Positions 1 through 9,700 of a stretch of DNA of 64,000 nucleotides are shown piece after piece. This DNA comes from Opitutaceae bacterium (GTDB lineage Bacteria > Verrucomicrobiota > Verrucomicrobiia > Opitutales > Opitutaceae). Both the position numbers and the translations under genes were made by a program. Below the pieces are notes generated by a model, which was not told the DNA's origin, did no database searches, and saw only the letters and a program-made list of their open reading frames with translations. The stretch covers positions 1 through 64,000 of the forward strand of contig JAUSID010000076.1 in assembly GCA_030648295.1 (NCBI GenBank), written 5' to 3'. Every line of letters begins with the position of its first letter. Positions within the stretch are counted from its first letter, which is position 1.

Positions 1-432
1 CACGTCGGTCGTTGCTTTCAGATGCGCGGCCACCGCTACTTTCCAAGGCGCCGATTTCTGCGAGACCTCCCTCGCCTCCGCCGATATGCAAGCGAGCGCG
101 CTGCCCAGCGCTTCGCGCCACCGCGCGGCGCGTACTCAACGCACTCCTCCGCTCTCCCATGCCCGCGCCTCCGTCGCCACCGCGTGATCCTGGAGCAGCC
201 AGTCACAACGCTCGCACGTATCGAACAGGCACGTTTCGAACGCGGCCCTCGCTCCTTCGGTCCTGAATTTCCCGGCCCGGTAGTTTCCGCGACTTGTGCG
301 CCTGAGGCGCATTGATCACCTGGTAGATCGCCCCGGGAAATTCCAACCGCAGCTTGCGCGCCATCGCGCCACGCGCCCTCCAGCGTCTTCGCCGTCGAGG
401 TAAATAGTAAAGCATGACCCCTGCTCGCGTCT
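1..432 (-). pseudogene. Decayed RAYT (Y1, REP-associated) transposase, copy A
   Basis: Reading leftward from an ATG at 364 the frame gives MARKLRLEFPGAIYQVIN, the classic N-terminus of REP-associated tyrosine (Y1) transposases. A frameshift follows. The next frame continues with NYRAGKFRTEG and AAFETCLFDTCERCDWLL, which also fit this family, then loses similarity. The last bases of the window (1-36) encode the AHLKATTDV segment of the C-terminal part, so the middle is scrambled or deleted. No catalytic HxH or Tyr region is intact. The 5' flank (about 385-432) and the 1-36 and 190-265 segments recur nearly identically at 3205-3452, so this is one of a pair of direct-repeat remnants around the RelA/SpoT island. 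Family assignment is confident; exact ends are not. Confidence 0.75.
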
Positions 433-458
433 TAGACCAGAATGTATGAAAAACTAGT

Positions 459-1535
459 CTACGCATACAATATTAGTTTTAGGTGATTAATAAAGTGAGT
501 TGAATCCGCGAAGTAATTTGGGTACGCTTCTTTGATCCCACCGACTGCGCTCGACGAAACCAACGCGACAACGACGCCCGCCAATTTTGCGGTTTCGCTC
601 TCAATTCGCGTGTACTCAGCTTCGGCGAGCTTGGACGCATCTGACGGAAATACTGTCGTTTCGACGGTTTTGCGCTCGATGTCTATCTTCAACAAAGCGA
701 AGCCCGCCTCTTTTGAATGCGCCAACTTATCGTCTACGACTTCCAGAGAACCAGCAAAAGCCTGCAATTTTTCTATGACCCTGAGCTTCTTGCAACACGC
801 TCGAACGACTTTAGCGGACTCAGCCAGCCCACAATCCTTTGCCAATCGCCGCCGATAGGTTGTGAGCTTTGTTGCTGCATTTGAAGTATGAAAAAGATGT
901 ATACTATCCATCATGGCGAAGTGAATACTAACTGATTGAAAAAACAGTCGCCAATCACGGTCGCCTTGATTTGATTTTAGAGCTTGATGCGTAAATAGAT
1001 CAACAATTTCCAACGCCGTCGCCCAATAATGCTGTATAAACGTTCTAAGCTGGACTTCGATGCGTCTCACAGCTCGGCTTTCGCCTGCAAAGTTTCCGAT
1101 AATGTGGACGCTTCGATATCCATCATCCTTTGGCCCAGCCACGTAATCCTTTATTCGGTGCCTCCCGTCAACCCATCTAAACTCCGGCTTATGCTTCAAT
1201 TCACGTAGCACTTGTTCAATTTTCTTCAAATTCGTTAGTATTGCGCGACACCCACCGATATCCTGCATATTCCTCAGATTCATTGAGGAAAACCGATGAA
1301 GTTTCTTCACAATGGAGGCATATCGTTTGAGCCTCCTTGCGAAGATGGCTTTGCGATCTATGTCTAATGCCGTTTTCTGTAGTAATTCAAAGGCTGCATT
1401 GAGGGGCACATCGTGCTCAGACCGCCAATATGAAAGAACATCCAGTACGGCGTCGAATTCTTTTTGGTTATTCACCAAGTTTGCGCCCAAAAGTTTTCGA
1501 CCAGCCTCGTTTATCTTTTCCCCCGAGTATTTCAT
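459..1535 (-). CDS. RelA/SpoT-domain protein, putative small alarmone synthetase or toxSAS-like toxin
   Basis: 358 residues. The RelA/SpoT nucleotidyltransferase core is visible. Residues about 65-80 (basic helix with RRLKRYASIVKKL) match the usual R-x-K-S-x-x-S-I-x-x-K-L region. QDIGGCRAIL at 91-100 is the D-x-x-G-x-R motif. RIKDYVAGPKDDGYRSVHII at 127-146 is the substrate-binding loop, and IEVQLRT near 159-165 carries the conserved E-x-Q-x-R-T. No HD hydrolase, TGS or ACT domain is present, so it is not a long Rel. The C-terminal 150 residues are unrecognised. The product would be (p)ppGpp, (p)ppApp or pyrophosphorylated tRNA, depending on subtype, which cannot be decided here. It lies 14 nt downstream of the TerB-like gene on the same strand, suggesting an operon. 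Base composition is clearly more AT-rich than the flanking genes, consistent with transfer. Confidence 0.85.
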   Translation of the reverse strand: MKYSGEKINEAGRKLLGANLVNNQKEFDAVLDVLSYWRSEHDVPLNAAFELLQKTALDIDRKAIFARRLKRYASIVKKLHRFSSMNLRNMQDIGGCRAILTNLKKIEQVLRELKHKPEFRWVDGRHRIKDYVAGPKDDGYRSVHIIGNFAGESRAVRRIEVQLRTFIQHYWATALEIVDLFTHQALKSNQGDRDWRLFFQSVSIHFAMMDSIHLFHTSNAATKLTTYRRRLAKDCGLAESAKVVRACCKKLRVIEKLQAFAGSLEVVDDKLAHSKEAGFALLKIDIERKTVETTVFPSDASKLAEAEYTRIESETAKLAGVVVALVSSSAVGGIKEAYPNYFADSTHFINHLKLILYA

Positions 1536-1549
1536 ACGAGTTGTTAGGC

Positions 1550-2824
1550 TTAATCCAATTTCCGCGAGTAGATTTCGCCGGTCGTATCCATGAAGGAAAC
1601 TGTCCGCTGCTGTTCCAAGATGCCGTGAACGAGCAAACCGCGTCCTGAATCAATCACATCGCCAACGGAGTACAGTTTCCCATCGATAACCGCACGCGAT
1701 TGCTTTCCACCAATAACACCCGAAATTTTCAGCGACTGAACGAATCGGGTGTTAGATGCTTTTATTTGTGCCTTTGGGTCCGATATAGTCTGTTTTTCTG
1801 CTGTGATTCTGTTGGGTGCCTTTCCAACGATTTCACCAGCCTTCTGTTCATGAATTTGGCGTCTGACGGGAACTAATGGCGCAAGCGGCGGTGACGAAAA
1901 AAAGGAGCGCACCATGAAGAAACCGCCGATTACAATGATTGCCCCGACGAGGATCGGAATCGTGCGCTTCTCCTTGGGAACGACTGGTTGTTGGCAGACA
2001 AAGCTGACAGGCGTGGTCGGCGTGAACTTCGGCACGACATCAGCACCACCAGCCTTTACCCGTGCAAGATATTCTGGACCGACACCCACCGGCACGCGAG
2101 TTGGGTCGCCCTGAAAACCATCGTCTTCACTCTCACACTTGAACAATTCCCACGCTGCTTTCCGATCCGGGTCTTCGATGTAGAAATTGTCCATCCATTC
2201 TGAAATTTCCCGTGGACCTTCTCCCGGCTGACGATCACGCGCCCAGAACCGAAGCACCATCTGCTGGCAGCTGGTGATTGGTCGTACTCCAAGCAAGCTG
2301 CTGATTAGATCGGACGCTTCACCTTTTGTCGCACCTGAACGAATCTTGCCGCCGAGTGACTTGATGAAATCCCGCTGTGGCTCAGTTATGGGATCATTCC
2401 GCCATTCACGGAAACGTGGTGGCGTCATCCGAATGCCCGATGTCACCATTTTCTTGAGATCGTCCGTCGTGATCGTTGGTCCTTCGAACGCTGCCTCTGC
2501 TGTTTCCCTAGCCTCTCTGGCAATGCCGCGTTCCGTTACCGGCAGCACCTTTTCAATGCCGAGTTGAAGTTCGATCCGCTCATCCCCCGTGACTTTCCTA
2601 TCGGCTAGAACGCGGTCGGCAATCTCAACGAGGAAACCGATTGCAGGAATGTCCGAGCCGCGATTCTCGTCTAACCACTGCCGTAATTCTCGGACTTCCC
2701 CGTTACCGAGCCTGCCATCTCCGGCAATTTTGCTCAACAGGGAGAGCAGCGATGCGCCCGTCTCTTGTTGCAGTTGCGATTTTGTCAGGGAAAGACGGCG
2801 GCGAGGGGAAACGGCGGTGCCCAT
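1550..2824 (-). CDS. TerB-like/membrane-anchored protein paired with the RelA/SpoT gene
   Basis: 424 residues from the ATG at 2824; an upstream extension is open but reads like non-coding DNA. Residues about 20-95 form a helical TerB-like module (LLSKIAGDGRLGNGEV and then ADRKVTGDERIEL), the kind of DG-x-x-x-x-E-x-x-L pairs seen in tellurite-resistance TerB-type folds. Around residue 165 is a QRDFIKSLGGKIRSGATKGE segment, a short helical motif also common in BRCT/TerB-type accessory proteins. One hydrophobic helix at about 290-312 (PILVGAIIVIGGFFMV) is followed by an extracytoplasmic tail. The last 60 residues (ISGVIGGKQSRAVIDGKLYS) resemble the small beta domain of GspC/PilP-type proteins. 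This would be a single-pass inner-membrane protein. It precedes the alarmone gene by 14 nt and could be its sensor or antitoxin; that role is inference only. Confidence 0.7.
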   Translation of the reverse strand: MGTAVSPRRRLSLTKSQLQQETGASLLSLLSKIAGDGRLGNGEVRELRQWLDENRGSDIPAIGFLVEIADRVLADRKVTGDERIELQLGIEKVLPVTERGIAREARETAEAAFEGPTITTDDLKKMVTSGIRMTPPRFREWRNDPITEPQRDFIKSLGGKIRSGATKGEASDLISSLLGVRPITSCQQMVLRFWARDRQPGEGPREISEWMDNFYIEDPDRKAAWELFKCESEDDGFQGDPTRVPVGVGPEYLARVKAGGADVVPKFTPTTPVSFVCQQPVVPKEKRTIPILVGAIIVIGGFFMVRSFFSSPPLAPLVPVRRQIHEQKAGEIVGKAPNRITAEKQTISDPKAQIKASNTRFVQSLKISGVIGGKQSRAVIDGKLYSVGDVIDSGRGLLVHGILEQQRTVSFMDTTGEIYSRKLD

Positions 2825-3063
2825 GGCTGGAAGAGGGCTGGAAAATGAGCATCGTGGACCGGCATCCGAGCCTAGGCAATGACGAGTTCTACCGGATTCT
2901 CGGTAGTCCAGAAGCTTGACGCGCCATGCGGAGCACACGGCCAAATTCTGTCAGCGGGATTGCAGCGTGCTGGTGCTCTGCGCGGTCCATTCGTCCAGAA
3001 TATGATTTTGACGCTGTGCCCTATCAGAGGGAACCAGAACACCTCAGGGTGACGAGCAGGGTC
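2825..3063. other. Intergenic region upstream of the TerB-like/RelA pair
   Basis: About 240 bp between the chosen start of the TerB-like gene and the second transposase remnant. It should contain the promoter of the two-gene unit. No convincing -35/-10 pair, hairpin or small gene was recognised. Confidence 0.4.
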
Positions 3064-3452
3064 ATGCCTTACCTTTTACCTTACCCAGCTTTTCAAGCCA
3101 TTTGCCGGGCTTCACCAAGTGGGCTCTTGCGCAGGTTCACGACGTGTTTGCTGACGTAAAAATGGCTGCCTATGTCGAGCTGCTCCGCCAGCCAGCCGTT
3201 TGACACGTCGGTCATTGCTTTCAGATGCGCGGGCACCGCAAACGTCGATTGCAGCCACTGCATGCCGCTGACGAGATTGCTCTTCGGAGTCTCCAGGGCG
3301 AGGTGATACGATTGCCCATCACCACGAAAGCGTGGAGCAGCCATTCACAACGCTCGCACGTATCGAACAGGCACGTTTCGAACGCCGCCCTCGCCCCTTC
3401 GGTCCTGAATATCGGCCCTCAGCGCCTTCGCGGCGAAGGTAAATGGTAAAGC
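3064..3452 (-). pseudogene. Decayed RAYT transposase, copy B
   Basis: Reading leftward, the fragments GNRYHLALETPKSNLVSGMQ (across a frameshift) and MQWLQSTF come from the core of a Y1 REP-associated transposase. They are followed directly by AHLKAMTDVSNGWLAEQLD and HFYVSKHVVNLRK from its C-terminal part, so about a hundred residues are deleted in between. The C-terminus then breaks into another frame ending KWLEKLGKVKGKA. The segments 3205-3240 and 3336-3452 are near-identical to 1-36 and 192-432. Both copies are dead, but each retains different parts of the gene, so they are independent decay products of the same element. Confidence 0.75.
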
Positions 3453-3486
3453 ATGGCCCCGTTTTTCGTACCTCTGATTTGCCGAC

Positions 3487-3792
3487 TCAGCGCGACAGAA
3501 ACCACCCATGCGTTAACGCTTCGTTATAGATATTTCCACTAAAACCAGGGAATCGCTGTCTCAGCATTTCAATTGCTTCAGCATCCGATATTTTTAGCCG
3601 CCGCGCTGAATCAGCTATCTCGTAACACTTTTCCACTAGTTCACATCCTTTAACGTATGCATTCACAATCTCGTCCCATGGTTCGCTTGGAAATTTGGAT
3701 TGAAGCTGATCCTTTGCGGCAGCATGCGAAGCCGAATCATGCGCCTTCTTTGCTAATTGAAACGCGACGTCCATAACAGTTTGGTTTTGCAT
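3487..3792 (-). CDS. Small hypothetical protein, putative immunity protein for the Rhs toxin
   Basis: 101 residues, starting MQNQTVMDVAFQLAKKAHDS and rich in charged and helical sequence, without signal peptide or membrane segment. No family was recognised. Its start codon lies 3 nt after the stop of the giant Rhs gene on the same strand, the usual place for the cognate immunity gene of a polymorphic toxin. Base composition is AT-richer than the Rhs body, like the toxin tip. A cytosolic immunity protein would fit a toxin acting on a cytosolic substrate such as NAD. The function is inferred from position only. Confidence 0.7.
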   Translation of the reverse strand: MQNQTVMDVAFQLAKKAHDSASHAAAKDQLQSKFPSEPWDEIVNAYVKGCELVEKCYEIADSARRLKISDAEAIEMLRQRFPGFSGNIYNEALTHGWFLSR

Positions 3793-3795
3793 GAC

Positions 3796-6700
3796 TCAGT
3801 AATGATAAATCGAGCGAAACACATTGTGATTCGACTTCAAGATTGGCTCTTCAATCATCCTAAATGTCCGAGCCGGATCGGCTCCGCGAATAAATGCATT
3901 AATACGGCCTGAAGCACCCTGCGCAAAAGGAACGGAGGCCCGTTGCCAAATGACATCCTTATCGGCTCTGGACAGACTTTGGAAGACGGGGTCCGCCAAC
4001 AAGGCGCGCCCTCCTACCGTTTTGTCAATCGTGATTCCTCCTGTTGAAGCGGCCAAACTAGCAGCCCGCGCGCCCTGTCCCTGCCCGGAGTAGAAGATTG
4101 CCATGTTAGGTGGCGTGCTAAAATCCAACGTGCCCACCCATTGAATCGTAGACTGGAGCGGGCTCGGACTTCCTGTGGCTTGATCTAGAATTCCACCACT
4201 CGGATCGTACCTCGTTGCGTGGCCTGCACCCTGCGCGGTTGCACGATGAAAACGACCCAGTTGAGCTTGGATCAATTTGGCGGGGTTCGCCCGACTCAGG
4301 GTGGCGAGCGCTTTTGTGACCATGGGCGCCATCGCGTTGGCCGCCCACACGGCCATACGTTTCGCCAAAACCGCCGCCCCGCCCGCCGCCATGGCGAAAG
4401 TTACCTGCTCGTAGATGAAGGCGGCCTGCTCGAATGTCGCGAGCGCGGTGTTGAGTTCGCCCGTGGGACTAAAGATCCCATTGCCTTGGCTGATCGTGTT
4501 CCTGCCGGAATTCAGCGCCAGGCTGTTGAGCGTGCTGACAATCACCATTCCGATTTGGATTTCGGCGATGCTGACGTGGCCGCTGGGATCCGAATATGTG
4601 GCCGGGTTTGCGTTCGCGTAGACGTACTTGTGCAGCGACATCGGGTCGTCGCCCTCGCCGCCGTAGTCATCCATCGACCAGAGCCTTCCGCTTTCCGGGT
4701 TGAGGTAGCGCGCGCGCAGATAGTAGAGCCCGAGGTCGGGGTCGAACTGCTCACCAGTGTAGAGGTAGGCGTTGGGCGTCGTGCCGGAGCGGAACACCAG
4801 GATGCCGAACGCATCGTAGGTGTAGCGATCGGTGGTCGTCCCCGTATTGTCCGCCAGCTCGCGCGTGCTGCCGTGGCCGTCGCGAGCGTAATAGCTCACG
4901 ATCGCTGCGTGGCCATCGGCGCTGGTGGCCTGGCTGATCAGATCGCTGCCGTAGGTGTAAACGACCGTCCGCAGCGACGCCTGCGTAGTTCCGGCCGACG
5001 GAATGCTCACCCGCTCTTCGACGACCTGCGCGTAGCCGGTGAGATTGTTCACGTCGACGAGCCAGGAGGTCGAGGAAACGGGCGCGCCGGCGAGGTCCAT
5101 GATGTTCTTTCGGATGCGATGCCCGTCGGCGTCGTAGGTGATGTTGACCGAGCTGCCGTCGGCGCGCGTGCGGACGATCAGGCGTTCTTCGAAATCGTAA
5201 ACATCGGGCGAGGACGGCGCGACTGGTTGTGGCAGTGAAGCTGCCGTGAGCGTGCTGCCGTTCGCGTTGTACGTGTCGCCGCCCAGCCAGTCGCGGGCGT
5301 TGTAGGATTGGTTCAGCTGCGCGGTTACGGCTGCGATCTGCGAGGTGCGGTTCAGTCGGTTGCCGACCTTGTCCAGGTCGTAGCCGATGCTGCCATTCTG
5401 GGCGTTCGGATCGCCGGTGATCGTTTCGCCGGTCAGCCGGTAGAGATCGTCATAGGTGTACGTCGTGCTCTTGGTCGCATTTTCGATCACCTGCCGCCGA
5501 TGGCCGCTGGCGCGCAGCTTGTAATCGTACGCGTGAATCGATGTCGAACCGCGGGTCACGTTCAGGGTGCGCAGCCGGTTCAACGTGTCGTAGGCGTAGG
5601 TGTGAACAACGGCGTTCGGGAGCGTGACAGACTCGATGGACCCGTTGGTATTGTACCCGTAGCCGGTCGTCCGCGTGGGCAGGCCCGTCGACGTGTCGTC
5701 CACGAACTCCAATCGATTCACCTCGTCGTAGCGGTAGCCGATGTTCACGCCGCCGCTGTTCGACGACACCACGTCCTTCAAGAGCCCGTTCGAATAGTAA
5801 CTGTAATCCAACCTGCCACCCCCTTCGACTCCGCTCAGGGCAGGCCCCGTGTCTTTGTAGCCCAACCGGCCACGCTCGTCGCGCGGCGTGCTCTCCGAGT
5901 AGAGCTGGGTTCCGTCCGCGCGAAACGTCCGCGCGGCAATGCGTGCACCATTCGCGTCGAAGTCGAACTCGATCCGCGCGATCGCGTGACTGTAGCCGAG
6001 CGAGGGGTGCGTCAAATCGGCCGTCCGCGATTTCAGCCGGTTGAGCGCATCGTAGGTGTACCTGGTGGTCTTGCCGGCGAAGTCGGTACGTTTCCAGAGA
6101 TTGCCCCAGGAATCATAGACCATGACCTCAGACAGAGCGGACGAATCGGAGGGATCTCTTGGGAGAATGCGCTTGGTGCGGCGGCCGGTGCCGTCGCTCT
6201 CATAACTCGTGACGCGGCCCAGGGCATCGGTTTGCGAGGACTGGGTTCCCAGTTCGTCGTAGCTGTAGCGGGTGCTGATAACGCCGGAGGCGGCAGGCAA
6301 TAGGCTGTAGGCAAAGTCGGCGGCGGCCAATGACTGAGCCGCGTACTGGCGGACTTCGGTCAGCCGGCCCAAGCCGTCGTAACGGTACCGCGTGACCTTG
6401 CCTTCCTGATCGACGAGCTCGATCCGGCGACCGAGTGCGTCGTACCTCGTTTCGCTTTGCGTGCCGGGATGCTCGTCGGTAGCGGGATACACCACGAAAC
6501 GCGGCCGGCCCTGATCATCGTAGCGGGTCTCCACCGTGTTTCCGCGCGGGTCAGTCACAAACCGGACATTGCCGGCGTGGTCATACTGGTAACTCGTGAC
6601 GAGGTTGCCGGCGCTGCGTACCGCGATCGTTTGCTTTCGGCGCGAGGCGTCAGGCGTGCCATCCGGGAAGTACACCGTCTGCGCGCGATGACGCAGTTCG

Positions 6701-9700
6701 TCGTAGCTGTCGGTCACGCGGCCCGCGAGATCGTAGACCGTTTCGGTGCGCGCGTTATCCGCGAGTCGCGAATCGGCGACCGAGACTGGGGCCGCGGCGC
6801 CAATACCATCGTTCGCGTCCGGCTGGATCGTGAACCTCGGCCGCCCGACAGCATCGTAGACGAAGAATGTCCGATAGCCGCGCCGATCCTGTGCCCATGT
6901 TTTTCGATTCTCCGCATCGAAAAACATAAGCTCGGAGGCGCCATCCGGGTAGATGATGCTTGTTTGGTTGCCGCGCGAATCGAAGCCGTAGCTGGTGATC
7001 CGCGCATCGGCATCATTGCGGGTCTGGTAATCAGCCACGGATTTCCAAAGCGCCGATTTGTCCTGCTTCCCGAACGAGGTGTAGCGCGTCTCGCTGATCC
7101 GGCCATCGGGCATGATCGTCGCTGTGAGCCGGTTCTCCGCGTCGTAGACGTAGCGTGTGACGATGTCCTCGCTGGCCCCATTCGGCAGCGTGCGCGTGGT
7201 GATTTGCGCAAGCTGGTTCTCCTGCGCGTCGAACAGCGTGCGCGTGCTCCGCAGGAGAGTGTCTGACCGATTGGACGGATCGGACCCGCCCGCGCCAGCA
7301 GGGTCGGTGACCGTTACCGCGATCTGTTTCACCGCCCCAGGATACGCGGGATCGCTGAAACCGTAGTTGTAACTATGGCTGGTGAGGTTCCCGAGTGCAT
7401 CGGTGATTGTCGCGAGCGTGCCGTCGGATTTGTACGTGTAGGATGTAGTCGCCGGCGATGCGCCGCCTGCACCCGTGGTGTGGGTGACCAGATTGTTCCT
7501 AACGGGATCGTACCCGAACGTCTGCGCGCGACCGTCGGGATCGGTAATCTGCGTCGGCGCGCTGCGGGCGTTGTAGCTGGTTCGCGTGGTGTATCCGGTT
7601 GCTGGTGTCGCCGGATCTTCGGTGATCGACGCGCCGATTGTCTGGACGGTGACGTTGCCCTGCGCGTCGTAGGCCATCGACTTCGCGTTGCCGTAATGAT
7701 CGGTCTCGAATTTCACCCGGTCACTGTCCGGCCAGTAGCTGAACGTCGCCCGCGCGCCAAGCGGATCGATCCTGAGAGTCACGTTGCCACGGTCGTCGTA
7801 ATAGAACGTGGTCTCGTTGCCCAGCCGGTCCCTCACCCTTTCGAACCGGCCGGTGGAATCGATGCCGCCGTTGAAAACCGTCTCCTTGCCATCGGCGTCG
7901 ATCTGCTTGAGCAGCCGGCCGGTGACGGGATCGTACTCGCTGCGCAACGCGGCGACGCCGCGCGGATCGATGACGCGAGTGAGGTAGTGAAACTGCGCGT
8001 GAGTGGGAACGTCGCTCAGCTCATAGCGGAATTGGGTGATATTCGTCTCCCGATTCGTAAACGACGCGAGCCTCCCCTGGGCGTCGTAGAGGTAATCGAG
8101 GTCCTTTCCGGCGGCGTCGCGTACGTAGTCCACGCGGCCGGTGGCGTCGCGGTAGACCACTATCGTGGTTGGAGAAGGGAGAAGGGAGGAGGGAGAAGGA
8201 GTCGAAACGACCGAGGTGACACGTTGCTGCGCGTCACGATTCAACGTGAGCGTGTTACCATTCAAGTCGCGCATTTCAAGGAGCCCAAGCACCTCATCGA
8301 GGATGAAAACCGTGCCGTCGCTGGTGGTCAGTCGAAACCGGGTGGTGTTGAAAATTGCCGCAAACGGATCGCCCGCAGGATCACCCGCGCGCAAATCCTG
8401 ATCGCCCGTGCCGCCAATCCAGAAATCCTCGGCGAGCTGATTGCTCGAGTTGAGTGGCTCGAGTTTGGAGGTCGTGTCGCCAACCGGGTAGAAGCGGTAT
8501 TTTCCGTGCGTCACGACAACAGCGAACGAAGCGTTGTCGGGATCGCCCTCGCGGAGCTTCACCAGCGCGCCGGCGCGGAACCGATGCGTTTCACCGTCGG
8601 GCATGACGACCGTGACGATCCGTTCACGCACTGGCTCGATAGTGTAGAACTGAAACCCGCTGCCCTGCTGCGGCGTCTGCCACCAGCCGGTGCCCAGGTG
8701 CCGGTTCTTCTGCACGCGGATATTGTTCAACGCCATCCGCCAGCCGGGCCCGAAGTCCCCCACCCGCGGATCACGGCTGTCGTACGTTCGCGTGATGGTA
8801 ATCGGAATGCCGGTGAGCGGCACCTTCAGATCCTCGAACGCGAGCGTGAACGCGCCGATCTTCATGTTGCCTTCAACCACGACGGTGATCGGCCCCGCCA
8901 CCTGGATACGGCCCGTCGTATCCACGGCACGGAGGCGCAACTCGTAGATTCCATTGATGAGTCGCGTGGGATCGAACGTACCCAGCGCTCCCGGCACCCC
9001 TCCCGATGAGCCCGTCGGCGCCGTGCCGACCGACGTCGTGCCGCTGGCGAAAACGATCCAAGGTTCCGCGGCCGCGCCGTCCGGCGCTATCAGCCGCTGC
9101 TCAAGTGTCCAGTTGGCGAGAATCGGACTCGCAGCGACGCCGGTAATCGCCCTCGGCGCGCTGATCCGGACGTCCTCATCCGGCGTGCTGATCTCCGCGA
9201 ATGGCGGACCGGCCAGAACCACCGATATTGAAACCGCCGCCGAAGTGGTGATGGTGCCATCATCGTCGGTCGCGCGCGCGGTCAGCGTGTATTGGCCAAT
9301 CGGCAGCCCACCGACGGTCGCTTCGTAGACCCCAGGCGTGGTCGCCACACCGAGCCCGAGGCTTTCGTTGCCGCGGAAGAATTCCACCCGGCTGATCGTA
9401 CCGTCGGCATCGGTCGCCGAGGCGATGATCGTGAACGCCATCTCCGCGGCGACACTGGCGTTGTTCCCCGGTGAGGTGATCGCGATCGTCGGCGGCTGAT
9501 TGAGCGGCCGTGCTTTGCCGCCGTTCGTCGCCTGATAGATGTCGAGGACCTCTGCACCGCTTAATGGACGCGTATAGAGTGCGATTTCATCGAGCAGCCC
9601 CTTGAAGAAACTCGACGCGACGCCAAGGTGGAACAGGCCCGTCGTTCCGAGCCCGCTCGTGCTCAGCGCGGAGTTCGGTCCCGGGATTTCGGTGCGCTTG

